Below, piece after piece: positions 9,701 through 18,419 of a stretch of 64,000 nucleotides of DNA (positions within the stretch are counted from its first letter, which is position 1; each line of letters starts with the position of its first letter). Below the pieces are notes generated by a model that made no database searches, had not been told where the DNA came from, and saw nothing but the letters and a program-made list of their open reading frames with translations. The stretch lies in assembly GCF_016765795.1 (NCBI RefSeq), contig NZ_JAESVP010000003.1:62001-126000 (forward strand), read 5' to 3'. This stretch comes from Fuscibacter oryzae. GTDB taxonomy: Bacteria > Pseudomonadota > Alphaproteobacteria > Rhodobacterales > Rhodobacteraceae. The position numbers and the translations under genes were made by a program.

Positions 9701-9905
9701 GGCAGGGGTTTTGACATCTGGGCTGTGCGGGTCAAGGGGAATTTGCCCGAATGGGGGGCCGCCCGGGCGGGGCATCGAACCCCGCGCGGGCGGGCTGTCG
9801 CGGAACGGGCGGTTGAGGGGGTGCTGGTGGCAGGCGGCGCTGCCTCCGGCGGGAGTAGTTGAAGAAGGGCAAAACGATGTGGCGGTCTTTGCCATTGCCC
9901 TTCAG

Positions 9906-9944
9906 GAAATACTCCACGGGAGTGCGGGGGTGTGAAACCCCCGC
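9906..9944. repeat. Intergenic palindromic repeat, copy 2
   Basis: AAATACTCCACGGGAGT followed by the stem GCGGGGG/CCCCCGC with loop TGTGAAA (9924-9944), the same hairpin as at 2608 and 18390. It sits about 10 nt beyond the dnaB stop in the 253-nt dnaB-alr spacer and may attenuate readthrough. The rest of that spacer contains an 8-bp AAGGGCAA/TTGCCCTT inverted repeat (about 9875-9902) and no gene. Confidence 0.75.
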
Positions 9945-9953
9945 TGCCTGCGG

Positions 9954-11459
9954 TCAGAAACCGGGGTCCGGCCCGTCTTGCCAAGGCTTTGCCAGATTGC
10001 CAAAGCGGGTGAAGCGGCCTTCGAACGACAGTTCCACCGTGCCGATCGGCCCGTGGCGCTGTTTGCCGATGATCACCTCGGCCTTGCCATGGCATTTCGA
10101 CATCATGTCCTGCCAGGCGGCCATCTTGTCCAGCTCGTGGTCGGCGGGTTTTTCCCGCTCGCGGTAATATTCCTCACGGAAGACGAACATCACCACATCG
10201 GCATCCTGTTCGATCGAGCCGGATTCGCGCAGGTCGGAAAGTTGCGGGCGCTTGTCCTCACGGCTTTCGACCTGGCGCGACAGCTGCGACAGGGCGATCA
10301 CCGGGACGTTCAGTTCCTTGGCGATGGCCTTAAGCCCTTGGGTGATTTCGGAAACTTCCTGCACCCGGTTCGCCTCGGAGGATTTGGACGAGCCTTTCAG
10401 CAGTTGCAGGTAGTCGATCATCAGCACATCCAGCCCATGGGTGCGTTTCAGGCGGCGGGCGCGGGCAGCGACCTGCGAAATCGGCAGGGCGGGGGTGTCG
10501 TCGATGTAAAGGGGGCAGGCTTCCAGATCCTTCGCCGCATCGACGAATTTGCGGAACTCGAATTCCTCCATATCGCCGCGGCGGATCTTTTCGGACGGCA
10601 CTTCGGAGGCTTCGGACAGGATCCGCGCGGCAAGTTGTTCGGCGCTCATTTCAAGGCTGAAAAAGCCCACGACCCCGCCATCGACCGCGCCTTCGTTGCC
10701 ATCGTGCTTGCGGCCGCGCTTGTAAGCCTTGGCGACGTTGAAGGCGATGTTGGTGGCAAGCGAGGTTTTGCCCATCGATGGGCGACCGGCCAGAATGATC
10801 AGGTCGCTTTCGTGCAAGCCGCCCAGTTTCTTATCAAGGTCGATCAGGCCGGTGGAAATCCCCGCCAGGCCGCCGCCACGCTGATAGGCGGCGTTGGCCA
10901 CGTTCACGGCATCGGTTACGGCCTTGAGAAAGCTTTGAAACCCGCGTTCGGCAACGCCCTGTTCGCCCAGCTTGTACAGGCGCTGTTCGGCTTCGGTGAT
11001 CTGTTCCTTGGGTTCCGAGGTGATCTCGATCTTGGCGGCCTTGGCGGCGATGTCGCGGCCAAGGCCGATCAGTTCGCGGCGCACGGCCAGATCATAGATC
11101 ATCTGGGCATAGTCGCGCGCGGCAAAGGCCGAAATCGCCGCGCCGGCCAGACGGACCAGATAGGCCGGGCCGCCCAGCTCCTTCAGGCCCTCGTCATCTT
11201 CAAAGAACGGTTTCAGCGTGACGGGGCTGACAAGCGCGTTTTTCTGGATTCGGGCCGAGGCCTTTTCAAAGATGCGGCGGTGAACAGGATCAAAGAAATG
11301 CTCGGCCTTGACCAGCATCGACACGCGGTCGAACACGTCGTTGTTGGTCAGGATCGCGCCCAGAAGCTGCTGTTCCGCCTCGATATTCTGGGGCAGAACC
11401 TCGGCGTCGTCGGCCTGCTTGGCGGGCAGTGCGGGCGCCAGCTTGGCGATCTCGTTCAT
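9954..11459 (-). CDS. dnaB: Replicative DNA helicase DnaB
   Basis: Hexameric 5'-3' replication fork helicase, 501 residues. The N-terminal DnaB domain starts at [16 protein letters not shown] and is followed by a linker and a RecA-like C-terminal domain with Walker [10 protein letters not shown], Walker B MIDYLQL and the QLSRQVE and GKQRHGP segments. No intein or insertion is visible. The ATG at 11459 has GGAGGA about 6 nt upstream. It is the first gene of the leftward run that continues with alr, mlaEF, radA, cvpA and purF. Confidence 0.97.
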   Translation of the reverse strand: MNEIAKLAPALPAKQADDAEVLPQNIEAEQQLLGAILTNNDVFDRVSMLVKAEHFFDPVHRRIFEKASARIQKNALVSPVTLKPFFEDDEGLKELGGPAYLVRLAGAAISAFAARDYAQMIYDLAVRRELIGLGRDIAAKAAKIEITSEPKEQITEAEQRLYKLGEQGVAERGFQSFLKAVTDAVNVANAAYQRGGGLAGISTGLIDLDKKLGGLHESDLIILAGRPSMGKTSLATNIAFNVAKAYKRGRKHDGNEGAVDGGVVGFFSLEMSAEQLAARILSEASEVPSEKIRRGDMEEFEFRKFVDAAKDLEACPLYIDDTPALPISQVAARARRLKRTHGLDVLMIDYLQLLKGSSKSSEANRVQEVSEITQGLKAIAKELNVPVIALSQLSRQVESREDKRPQLSDLRESGSIEQDADVVMFVFREEYYREREKPADHELDKMAAWQDMMSKCHGKAEVIIGKQRHGPIGTVELSFEGRFTRFGNLAKPWQDGPDPGF

Positions 11460-11677
11460 CTCATCCTCCGTCCGAAGCCCCCGGAGTAGCCGGGGCGGCC
11501 CCGTGGGGCAACGGGGAAATCCCTAAAGGAAAACCCCCGACGACTCGGCGCCCATGGTAGGCCAGACAATCCAGCCTACCACATCTGGGAGTTATTGGCG
11601 TGCAAACAAGGTCAGGCGCGATTCGCAGGCCAAACTGCCCACAAGACGCCCACAGACTTGTCCCCTGATTTCGCGTG
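11460..11677. other. Spacer between pyrE and dnaB
   Basis: 218 nt without a gene. It holds two GC-rich hairpins just before dnaB (CCCCGG/CCGGGG and CCCCGT/ACGGGG, about 11479-11516) and an inverted repeat TGGTAGGC/GCCTACCA with an 11-nt loop at 11555-11581. The latter lies downstream of pyrE and has no T-run, so it is not a classical terminator. The dnaB promoter should lie here, but I could not assign it. Confidence 0.5.
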
Positions 11678-12355
11678 CTACTTCGCCCGTGCCGCCTGCC
11701 AGGCGCGCGGATCGGTCAGGAATGCCTCGACCTCGGTCAGCGTTGTGGAATCAAAGGCGCCCGAGGCGCGGGCCTCGGCCAGAACGTCCCACCATGTGCA
11801 AAGGTGATGCAGTGCCACGCCGTGATCGGCCAGCCGCTGGGTCGTTTCGGGGAAGATGCCGTAGTAAAAGATCACCGCCGTATGGCCGCAGGTGGCCCCC
11901 GTTTCGCGGATCGCATCGACGAAAGACAGCTTGCTGCCGCCGTCGGTTGTCAGATCCTCGACCAGTAGAACCCGCTGGCCTTCGGTCATCGCGCCCTCGA
12001 TCCGGGCATTGCGGCCATAGCCTTTGGGCTTTTTGCGCACATAGGTCATCGGCAGGGCCAGCCGTTCGGCCACCAGCGCGGCAAAGGGAATGCCCGCCGT
12101 CTCACCGCCCGCGATATTGTCAAACGCCTCAAACCCCGCGTCGCGCATCACCGTGACTGCAAGAAAATCCATCAGGGTAGAGCGGATGCGCGGATAAGAG
12201 ATCAGCTTGCGGCAGTCGATATAGGTCGGGCTGGGCAGGCCGGATGCCAGCGTGAACGGCGTTTCGGCGTTGAAATGCACGGCCTTGATCTCCAACAGCG
12301 CGCGGGCGGTCAGGCGGGCGATTTCTTCGCGGGGCGGGAAGTTGGACGGGATCAT
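11678..12355 (-). CDS. pyrE: Orotate phosphoribosyltransferase
   Basis: Converts orotate and PRPP to OMP in pyrimidine synthesis. The 225 residues include the substrate region [12 protein letters not shown] and the PRPP loop [14 protein letters not shown]. The ATG at 12355 has a GAGAG stretch upstream. The pyrC gene lies 108 nt upstream on the same strand, making a pyrC-pyrE pair. Between them is an inverted repeat that may lower downstream expression. Confidence 0.96.
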   Translation of the reverse strand: MIPSNFPPREEIARLTARALLEIKAVHFNAETPFTLASGLPSPTYIDCRKLISYPRIRSTLMDFLAVTVMRDAGFEAFDNIAGGETAGIPFAALVAERLALPMTYVRKKPKGYGRNARIEGAMTEGQRVLLVEDLTTDGGSKLSFVDAIRETGATCGHTAVIFYYGIFPETTQRLADHGVALHHLCTWWDVLAEARASGAFDSTTLTEVEAFLTDPRAWQAARAK

Positions 12356-12384
12356 GGCATCTCTCTTTCGCGTTGCGGCTTCCT

Positions 12385-12457
12385 CTTGGCAAAAATACTC
12401 CCCGCGGAGCGTCCGGCATGGGCCACAGGAGCCTCCGGCGGGGATATTTGGGCCAAG
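12385..12457. repeat. Intergenic inverted repeat, pyrC-pyrE
   Basis: Imperfect long inverted repeat. The left arm begins CTTGGCAAAAATACTCCCC at 12385, and the right arm is GGGGATATTTGGGCCAAG ending at 12457. The arms share the AAATA-CCC core seen at the other intergenic repeats in this window, here as a head-to-head pair. Confidence 0.7.
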
Positions 12458-12463
12458 ATGAAA

Positions 12464-13504
12464 TCAGCTTTCCACATGCCAATGCACGGGGAAGCCAGGG
12501 TTGAAGACGGTGACAGGCCCAGCCTCGGTGAAGATCTTTTCAGGGAAGGTGGCGGGGGTATCGTGCTTGACCAGACGGATCGTGCCTTCGTTCACTGGCA
12601 GGCGGTAGAAGGCGGGGCCGTTCAGGCTGCTGAAGGCCTCCAGCTTGTCCAGCGCGGCTTCCTCTTCGAAGACATGGGCCAGAAGGGGCATGGTGTTGGT
12701 GGCGGTAAAGCACCCGGCGCAGCCGCAGGCGTGTTCTTTCAGCGCATCGACATGGGGGGCGCTGTCTGTGCCAAGGAAATAGGCGGGGTTGCCAGAGGTG
12801 GCGGCGCGGCGCAGCGCAAGGCGGTGTTTTTCGCGCTTGGCGACTGGCAGGCAATAGTAATGCGGTTTGATCCCGCCGACGAGGATATGGTTGCGGTTGA
12901 TGATCAGGTGATGGGTGGTAATGGTCGCGGCCAGATTGCCACCCTGACCGGCATAGGCCACGCCTTCCTCGGTGGTGATATGTTCCATCACCACGCGCAA
13001 TTCGGGCAGGCGGCGGCGAAGGGGGTCAAGCACGGTGTCGATGAACACGGCCTCGCGGTCGAAGATGTCAACCTCGGGTGTCACCACCTCGCCATGGGTG
13101 CAAAGGGGCAGGCCGATTTCGGCCATTTTCTCCAAGACCGGCATCACGGCATCAAGGTTGCGCACCCCGCCGTGGGAATTGGTGGTGGCCCCGGCGGGAT
13201 AGAGCTTCACCGCCTTGACCAGCCCGCTGTTTGCGGCAGCCGCCACATCGGCGGGGTCGGTGCCCTCGGTCAGATAGAGCGTCATCAGGGGCTCGAAAGT
13301 GGCCCCTTCGGGGAGGGCGGCCAGAATGCGGTCGCGGTAGGCGGCGGCTTGCGCGCCGGTTACCACGGGCGGCACCAGATTGGGCATGATGATCGCCCGG
13401 GCAAAATGGCGCGCGGTTTCGGGCAGCACCCCGTTCAGCATCGCGCCATCGCGCAGGTGCAGGTGCCAGTCATCGGGGCGGCGGAGCGTCAGGCTTTGCA
13501 TCAT
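12464..13504 (-). CDS. pyrC: Dihydroorotase
   Basis: Zinc amidohydrolase of pyrimidine synthesis that cyclises carbamoyl aspartate. About 346 residues of the class II (E. coli-like) type. The metal site HLH lies in [10 protein letters not shown] (residues 11-20), and [13 protein letters not shown] contains the lysine expected to be carboxylated. Two adjacent Met codons (13504 and 13501) are possible starts, and neither has a clear ribosome site. Family assignment is firm. Confidence 0.95.
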   Translation of the reverse strand: MMQSLTLRRPDDWHLHLRDGAMLNGVLPETARHFARAIIMPNLVPPVVTGAQAAAYRDRILAALPEGATFEPLMTLYLTEGTDPADVAAAANSGLVKAVKLYPAGATTNSHGGVRNLDAVMPVLEKMAEIGLPLCTHGEVVTPEVDIFDREAVFIDTVLDPLRRRLPELRVVMEHITTEEGVAYAGQGGNLAATITTHHLIINRNHILVGGIKPHYYCLPVAKREKHRLALRRAATSGNPAYFLGTDSAPHVDALKEHACGCAGCFTATNTMPLLAHVFEEEAALDKLEAFSSLNGPAFYRLPVNEGTIRLVKHDTPATFPEKIFTEAGPVTVFNPGFPVHWHVES

Positions 13505-13645
13505 GGCCACAGGGCCTAGCGCAAGCGCGGGCACCTTTCCAGTACCAAGCTATGTGCAGGGGGCAATTCTGCCATGTTGGACCAATGTATACTGGTATCG
13601 GAAACTTAACATTCTTACTGTAGGCCGATCCAATTGGAGGCCATG

Positions 13646-13942
13646 ATGCGATTTCCCACGTTTTTCGATTTGCTGAAGCCTTCGGTCGAGGCCAGCATGA
13701 TGCTGGCAGAGGCGCAGATGGTGATTGGTATCCGCCTTGCGGGCATGGCGGGGCTGTGGCCGATGCCGGCCAAGGAATCGCTGCGGATGGTCACGGAAAA
13801 GATGGCGGCCAGCCAGGATTCGATGCAGGCCGCCATGATGGCGGGCTTGCGGGGGGCCACTCCGGCGCAGGTCGCCTCGGCGGCGATTGCGCCCTATCGT
13901 CAGCGCACAAAGGCTAATGCAAAGCGGTTGACCAAGGGATGA
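13646..13942 (+). CDS. Small conserved protein, unknown function
   Basis: A 98-residue protein, helical and rich in Ala and Met, with no signal peptide. It resembles small Rhodobacteraceae proteins with the pattern EAQMVIGIRLAGMAGLW ... ANAKRL; I do not know a function. I chose the ATG at 13646 because GGAGG ends 5 nt before it. The ATG at 13643 is only 2 nt from that site. Its stop overlaps the next gene's start (ATGA), so the two are probably translated together. Confidence 0.72.
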   Translation: MRFPTFFDLLKPSVEASMMLAEAQMVIGIRLAGMAGLWPMPAKESLRMVTEKMAASQDSMQAAMMAGLRGATPAQVASAAIAPYRQRTKANAKRLTKG

Positions 13943-14334
13943 GGGGCGCCGGTTTCGCCATGCTTCTGGCGCTGTCTGCGACGGGGGCGATGGCAGAAGA
14001 GATCGATTGCACCAATGCAATGGCGCAGTCCGATCTGAACATTTGCGCGGTGCAGGATTGGCAGGTGGCGGATGACCAGTTGAACGCCGTCTGGCCAAAG
14101 GTGCTGGCCGCGCTTAAGGCCGCAGATGCCGAATTGCCGGCCGAGTTGAAGGGCGGCGAAAAGGCTCTGCGCGAGGCACAGCGCGCCTGGATCACCTTTC
14201 GCGATGCAGAGTGCAAGGCCGAGGGATATCCGATGCGCGGCGGCAGCGCTGAACCCTTGCTGGTCTATGGCTGCATGGCGGCTTTGACCCGCGAGCGGAC
14301 CGAGACTCTGGCCCGGATCGCCGACAGCTTTTAG
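13939..14334 (+). CDS. Secreted LprI/DUF1311-like protein
   Basis: 131 residues with a Sec signal peptide (cleavage likely after AMA, before EEIDC) and a mature part matching the lysozyme-inhibitor LprI N-terminal (DUF1311) pattern. The pattern includes DCTNAMAQSDLNICA, then LREAQRAWITFRDAEC and a C-terminal GCMAALTRERTETL, with four cysteines likely forming disulfides. It is probably periplasmic. Lysozyme inhibition is only a family-level possibility. It overlaps the upstream small gene by 4 nt, and its last 4 nt overlap the convergent gene on the other strand. Confidence 0.78.
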   Translation: MRGAGFAMLLALSATGAMAEEIDCTNAMAQSDLNICAVQDWQVADDQLNAVWPKVLAALKAADAELPAELKGGEKALREAQRAWITFRDAECKAEGYPMRGGSAEPLLVYGCMAALTRERTETLARIADSF

Positions 14335-15296
14335 CCCGGCTGATCGGCCTCTGCGGGAGCGGGCGTGGTCTTGTCGGCGCGCGCCTTCATCATGCGTTCC
14401 ATCCGCCGGATGAAGCGCGGGGCCTTCAGGCGCGTCACCACCGATTTGCAGACCATCAGCGCCAGCGTTTCATGGCCACGGCTTTCGGTCCTGTCCAGCA
14501 GGGCGTGCAGGTAGGGGCCAAAGTTGCGCCGCTTGCGCCACAGCTTGCCAAAGCTGCTTTCGGACAGCCTGCCTGCCATGGCCATTTCAACAAAATCGGG
14601 CAGCAGGCCCAGCCGTGTCAGCGCCGGTTCGATCCGGTCACCCAGATAACGGGTAGAGAGCCGCGTGACCCAAGGCGCGCGGAACAGGGCCGCATGCATC
14701 GCATCGTCATCAACCGTCGGGTCCAGCATCAGCGTGACATGGCCGCAGCCCTCGGTCATGTCGGGGGCATAGCCATAGCGGCTGGTGAAATCCAGCAGGC
14801 GCGCAGCGGGATACCGGTGGTCCCAACTGGCCTGCACCGGGTTTTGCGTGGCATGGGGTGCCAGCGCCAGCACCCGAGACCCCGGCGCAGTCAGGGCAAA
14901 GGCGCAGGCGGCATAGCCCCCGGGTCCGACGCCATAAAACAGCACGCGGTTGAAATCTTCGAAAAAGGCGTCATCCACCTGACGGTCGAAAAAGCGGTAC
15001 ACAGCCGGGTCGCGGAACCAGGTGTCGCCATCGCTGATCAGGCAAAGCTGCGACCAGCCGTTGCGCACGGCCACATCATGGCCGAAGGGCATCTGCCCTG
15101 CACGGGCGCGGACCGAGTCAATCGTTTCGAACGTAACCAGCAGGTCGCGCCCTTCATCGGTGAAAAAGGCCCAGTGCTTTGCCCCCAGCGGATGGATGTA
15201 GCCTTCATCCTCGGTCAGCTCCTCAATAGCCTCCAGCCAGCCGTCGCGATCTGGTGCGTCGGCAACCTTTGCAAGGCTGGAGGCAGGATAGGGCAT
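14331..15296 (-). CDS. Alpha/beta-hydrolase-like protein without nucleophile serine
   Basis: A 321-residue protein. A strand-turn-helix at residues 119-132 reads LFYGVGPGGYAACA, which aligns with the nucleophile elbow GxSxGG of alpha/beta hydrolases but has Gly where Ser belongs. Later parts show no other recognised motif. Related proteins in the group are sometimes labelled phosphoadenosine phosphosulfate reductase; I see no PAPS-reductase motif here. The ATG at 15296 starts the conserved part. The next gene upstream, on the same strand, is a glycosyltransferase, so a role in surface polysaccharide biology is possible but unproven. Confidence 0.6.
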   Translation of the reverse strand: MPYPASSLAKVADAPDRDGWLEAIEELTEDEGYIHPLGAKHWAFFTDEGRDLLVTFETIDSVRARAGQMPFGHDVAVRNGWSQLCLISDGDTWFRDPAVYRFFDRQVDDAFFEDFNRVLFYGVGPGGYAACAFALTAPGSRVLALAPHATQNPVQASWDHRYPAARLLDFTSRYGYAPDMTEGCGHVTLMLDPTVDDDAMHAALFRAPWVTRLSTRYLGDRIEPALTRLGLLPDFVEMAMAGRLSESSFGKLWRKRRNFGPYLHALLDRTESRGHETLALMVCKSVVTRLKAPRFIRRMERMMKARADKTTPAPAEADQPG

Positions 15297-15455
15297 TCGA
15301 TTCCGTTCCGTTAAATGTTCGGCAGATAAAGCGGGGTCAATGTTGGTCGAATTTGGGCCGGGGCAGGACGAGGGGCAAGTCACATTGCGGCAAGCAACGG
15401 CGGGCTGTGGCGAACAGTCGGGAAACATTGTTTCGGGCCAGCAGTCTGACGCGAC

Positions 15456-16493
15456 CTAGGGTTGTTTTTTTGAATTTTCCGCGCGTGCAGCGTGAGAAAT
15501 GATTAAATTTGCCATGGCCTTGTCGAGAATCCGGGTCGGCCCCGACATCAGCAGCCGCCCAAACAGAGCGCGCCATGGTTCGGCCTGCATCAGCGCCTGA
15601 AACCGGGTTTTTCGCCACTCCAAGGCTTGCTTGTGCAGGGGGCCAAGAACCCGGTCGCGGTGCAATTCCTCGCGCAGCGCGTGGCTGTCGGTGGCAAGGA
15701 TCGTGCGGTCCTCGACCTCGCAGAAATTGCGGTCGATCCAATAGCCCATGTCAAAGCCCGAAGCCTCGCGATTGGCGCGGCCGCGGTCACATTTCAGCAG
15801 ATAATCTTCCATGGAACCAAGGGCATAGTGGTTCAGTTGCACCAAAGCGTAATTGTCGCGGCTATAGTCGGAAAAGCTGCGGCTGCCCTTGGCCAGATCG
15901 GGCACTTCGCGGCCCGATCCGTCATACCAGCGCGGGCTTTGGCCGGGCATCAGGCCGCGTGGCCGATGGACGCCCGGTTTGCGCCAGATGCCCTGGTTGC
16001 GAAACAGCGTCTTGAACTGCTGCGCCCGCCAGGGCCAGGCCAGCGTCGCGGGGGCGGCGCGCTGGAATGTTTCCAGAACGCCGCGGCCCGCCGCATCAAC
16101 CACGCCACAATTGCCGAACATTCGCCACGTCATCGCAATCGCATCGGCCTGTGGCAGCGTGCCGATCAGCGCGGCCAGTGTCCTGTCCCCGACATGGATA
16201 TTGACGAATTCATCCACATCCAGCACGGCCAGCCAATCGGCATCCCGCAATGCCGGATGCCCCTCGGCCCGTTTCAGGGCGCTCCACTGCGGGCCCTGAT
16301 CGTGCGGGCCTTCGTTGCGGATATGGGTCAGCCAACCCATTTCGGCCAGCCGGTCCAGCATGGCATCGGTGCCGTCGCTGCAATCGTTGGAAAAAGCCAG
16401 CACATGGCTGAACCCGCAGGTCCGGTGATGGGCCAGCCATTCCAGCAGGAAGGCGGCCTCGTTCTTGACGGTCAGGATGGCGGTCGCTTGCAT
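15456..16493 (-). CDS. Family 2 glycosyltransferase-like protein
   Basis: 345 residues. The N-terminus ATAILTVKNEAAFLLEWLAHHRTCG and the DxD-type motif VLDVDEF (Asp92, Asp94) match the Glyco_tranf_2_4 subgroup of GT2-like enzymes, which are expected to bind a nucleotide sugar through a metal. Donor and acceptor are unknown. The start at 16493 gives the family N-terminus; an in-frame ATG at 16535 would add 14 residues. It lies 160 nt upstream of the hydrolase-like gene on the same strand. Confidence 0.8.
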   Translation of the reverse strand: MQATAILTVKNEAAFLLEWLAHHRTCGFSHVLAFSNDCSDGTDAMLDRLAEMGWLTHIRNEGPHDQGPQWSALKRAEGHPALRDADWLAVLDVDEFVNIHVGDRTLAALIGTLPQADAIAMTWRMFGNCGVVDAAGRGVLETFQRAAPATLAWPWRAQQFKTLFRNQGIWRKPGVHRPRGLMPGQSPRWYDGSGREVPDLAKGSRSFSDYSRDNYALVQLNHYALGSMEDYLLKCDRGRANREASGFDMGYWIDRNFCEVEDRTILATDSHALREELHRDRVLGPLHKQALEWRKTRFQALMQAEPWRALFGRLLMSGPTRILDKAMANLIISHAARAENSKKQP

Positions 16494-16619
16494 GGCGGCA
16501 GATTGAACGGGCGGACAGGGGGGCGCAAGCACCATGCTTTGGTCGCGTGCGTCACCGCCCGCCATTGACCGCCGCGCGTCACCCGTCCAGCATGGCGCTG
16601 CCCGCGATGGAGGCCAGAT

Positions 16620-17507
16620 GTGACCCAGCTACCCGCTTCGATAGATGCCGTTGAGATCCTTCTGGTGGAAAACGGCTATGTCGCCTCTCGCGCGCTGTCC
16701 ACTGTGGTTTTCCTCGCCCTGCGCCTTGGCCGCCCGCTGTTTCTGGAGGGCGAGGCCGGGGTGGGCAAGACCGAGATTGCCAAGGTCATCGCGCAGGCAC
16801 TGGGCCGCCGTCTGATCCGCCTGCAATGCTATGAAGGGCTGGATCAGGCCAGCGCGGTCGCCGAATGGAATTTCGCCGCCCAGATGATCGCGGTCAGGAC
16901 GGGCGAGGCCGAGGGCCGCGCCAGCCTGTTCACCGAAGAGTTCCTGATCGAACGCCCGCTACTGGCCGCGATGCGCCCGCAACCCGGCGGCGCGCCCGTG
17001 CTGCTGATTGACGAGCTGGACCGCACCGATGAACCGTTCGAGGCCTTCCTGCTGGAGGCGCTGTCGGATTTTCAGGTCACCATCCCCGAACTGGGCACCA
17101 TCAGGGCACCCGAACCGCCCATCGTCATCCTCACCTCGAACCGCACCCGCGAAGTGCATGACGCGCTGAAACGCCGCTGCCTTTACCACTGGGTCGATTA
17201 CCCGGCCTTTGACCGAGAGCTGGAAATTCTGCACGCCCGCGTGCCAGAGGCGACCGAGGCCCTGTCCCGAGAGGTGGTGGCCTTCGTTCAACGTCTGCGC
17301 GGCGAAGACCTGTTCAAACGCCCCGGCGTGGCCGAAACCATCGACTGGGCGAAATGCCTGCTGGCGCTGGATGTGGTGTCGCTGTCGCCAGAGGTCATCG
17401 CCGACACGCTGGGAGCGATCCTGAAATATCAGGACGATATTCAAAAGATTGCGGGGCTGGAGGCGACAAAGCTCCTAGATCAGGTGCGCAAGGGGCTGGC
17501 GGCATGA
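16620..17507 (+). CDS. MoxR-family AAA+ ATPase (CoxD-like)
   Basis: 295-residue AAA+ ATPase with Walker A GEAGVGKTE (about 44-52), Walker B LLIDELDR and sensor region ILTSNRTREVHDALKRRC. In Oligotropha, CoxD of this family works with the VWA protein CoxE to install the Cu-S part of the CO dehydrogenase active site. Here a CoxE-like gene follows, two genes on. The start is a GTG at 16620 with GGAGG upstream. The stop overlaps the next ATG (ATGA). Confidence 0.9.
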   Translation: MTQLPASIDAVEILLVENGYVASRALSTVVFLALRLGRPLFLEGEAGVGKTEIAKVIAQALGRRLIRLQCYEGLDQASAVAEWNFAAQMIAVRTGEAEGRASLFTEEFLIERPLLAAMRPQPGGAPVLLIDELDRTDEPFEAFLLEALSDFQVTIPELGTIRAPEPPIVILTSNRTREVHDALKRRCLYHWVDYPAFDRELEILHARVPEATEALSREVVAFVQRLRGEDLFKRPGVAETIDWAKCLLALDVVSLSPEVIADTLGAILKYQDDIQKIAGLEATKLLDQVRKGLAA

Positions 17508-18355
17508 GGATTCTGGAACCCGCCCCCGGTATCCTTGGCTTTTACGAAGGGCGCGATGGTGTCCGCTATCTGCCGCAGGAAAACTGGGTCGATGATGGCG
17601 CGTTGTCCTTGGGCATCGCCAGCTATGCCCTGCTCGCGGGCGACCATGCGCTGGTCTATGACACCCATGTCGCCCCCGACCGCGCCCGTTTCATCCGCAA
17701 GTACCTGAAGGACAGGGGCATTCGCCACTTCACCGTCGTGCTGTCGCACTGGCACCTTGATCATGTGGCCGGAACCGAGGCTTTCGCCGATTGCGAGGTC
17801 ATCGCCAACACCCGCACCGCTGCGCATCTCTTGACCCACAAATCAGCCATCGAGGATGGCAGTTTCCACGGTGCCCCGGCAATCAACCCCCTGATCCTGC
17901 CGACGCGAATCTTTGATCACCTCCTTGCGCTTGAAGGCTTTGGCGAAAGGGTCGAACTGCTTACCTTCAACATCCATTCCGATGATGCCACCATAATCTG
18001 GTTGCCGGATCGCGGCATTCTGTTGGCGGGCGATACGGTGGAAGATTGCGTCACCTATGTCGGCGAAGTTGAATATCTTGAAAGCCATGTTGCCGATCTG
18101 GCCCGCCTTGCCACACTTAACCCGGCAAAGGTGTTGCCCAACCACGGCTCCCCCGACATCATCGCCACGGGCGGCTATCCCCCCGGCCTGATCACGGCCA
18201 CTGCCGATTACACCCGCGCGCTGATCGACCGTCGCGCCGCCCGCCCGCTGCCTGACTTGCTGAAACCCCATCTTGACGCAGGCCACCTGCACTACTTCCA
18301 ACCCTACGAGGCGATCCACGCCCAGAACCTTGCCCGCGTCGCGGCAATCGGATGA
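17504..18355 (+). CDS. MBL-fold metallo-hydrolase
   Basis: 283 residues of the metallo-beta-lactamase superfamily. The metal motif HxHxDH is HWHLDH at residues 82-87, with further ligands likely in LAGDTVEDC and NHGSPD. The substrate is unknown. It overlaps the MoxR gene by 4 nt and lies between MoxR and CoxE genes, so it probably belongs to the same maturation unit. The much longer open frame upstream is only a shadow of the MoxR gene. Confidence 0.88.
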   Translation: MRILEPAPGILGFYEGRDGVRYLPQENWVDDGALSLGIASYALLAGDHALVYDTHVAPDRARFIRKYLKDRGIRHFTVVLSHWHLDHVAGTEAFADCEVIANTRTAAHLLTHKSAIEDGSFHGAPAINPLILPTRIFDHLLALEGFGERVELLTFNIHSDDATIIWLPDRGILLAGDTVEDCVTYVGEVEYLESHVADLARLATLNPAKVLPNHGSPDIIATGGYPPGLITATADYTRALIDRRAARPLPDLLKPHLDAGHLHYFQPYEAIHAQNLARVAAIG

Positions 18356-18358
18356 CCC

Positions 18359-18410
18359 TTTCATCTGTTCATAAATATCCCACGGGGGTGCGGGGGTGTG
18401 AAACCCCCGC
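18359..18410. repeat. Intergenic palindromic repeat, copy 3
   Basis: A 30-nt stretch (18359-18388) is identical to 49820-49849. It is followed by the GCGGGGG/CCCCCGC hairpin (18390-18410, loop TGTGAAA) shared with 2608 and 9924. It fills nearly the whole gap between the MBL and CoxE-like genes and ends 9 nt before the CoxE start, where it would form a stable hairpin over the leader. Confidence 0.75.
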
Positions 18411-18419
18411 CGCCGACAG

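Noticed and set aside
9763-9790. A T-arm-like hairpin (GGGG-TTCGATG-CCCC on the minus strand), possible tRNA
   Set aside because: The seventh loop base is wrong for a T-loop, and no anticodon arm, D arm or acceptor stem can be found at the required distances.
9978-11489. A 503-residue plus-strand frame opposite dnaB
   Set aside because: Shadow of dnaB in the antisense phase, with no recognisable protein features and no ribosome site.
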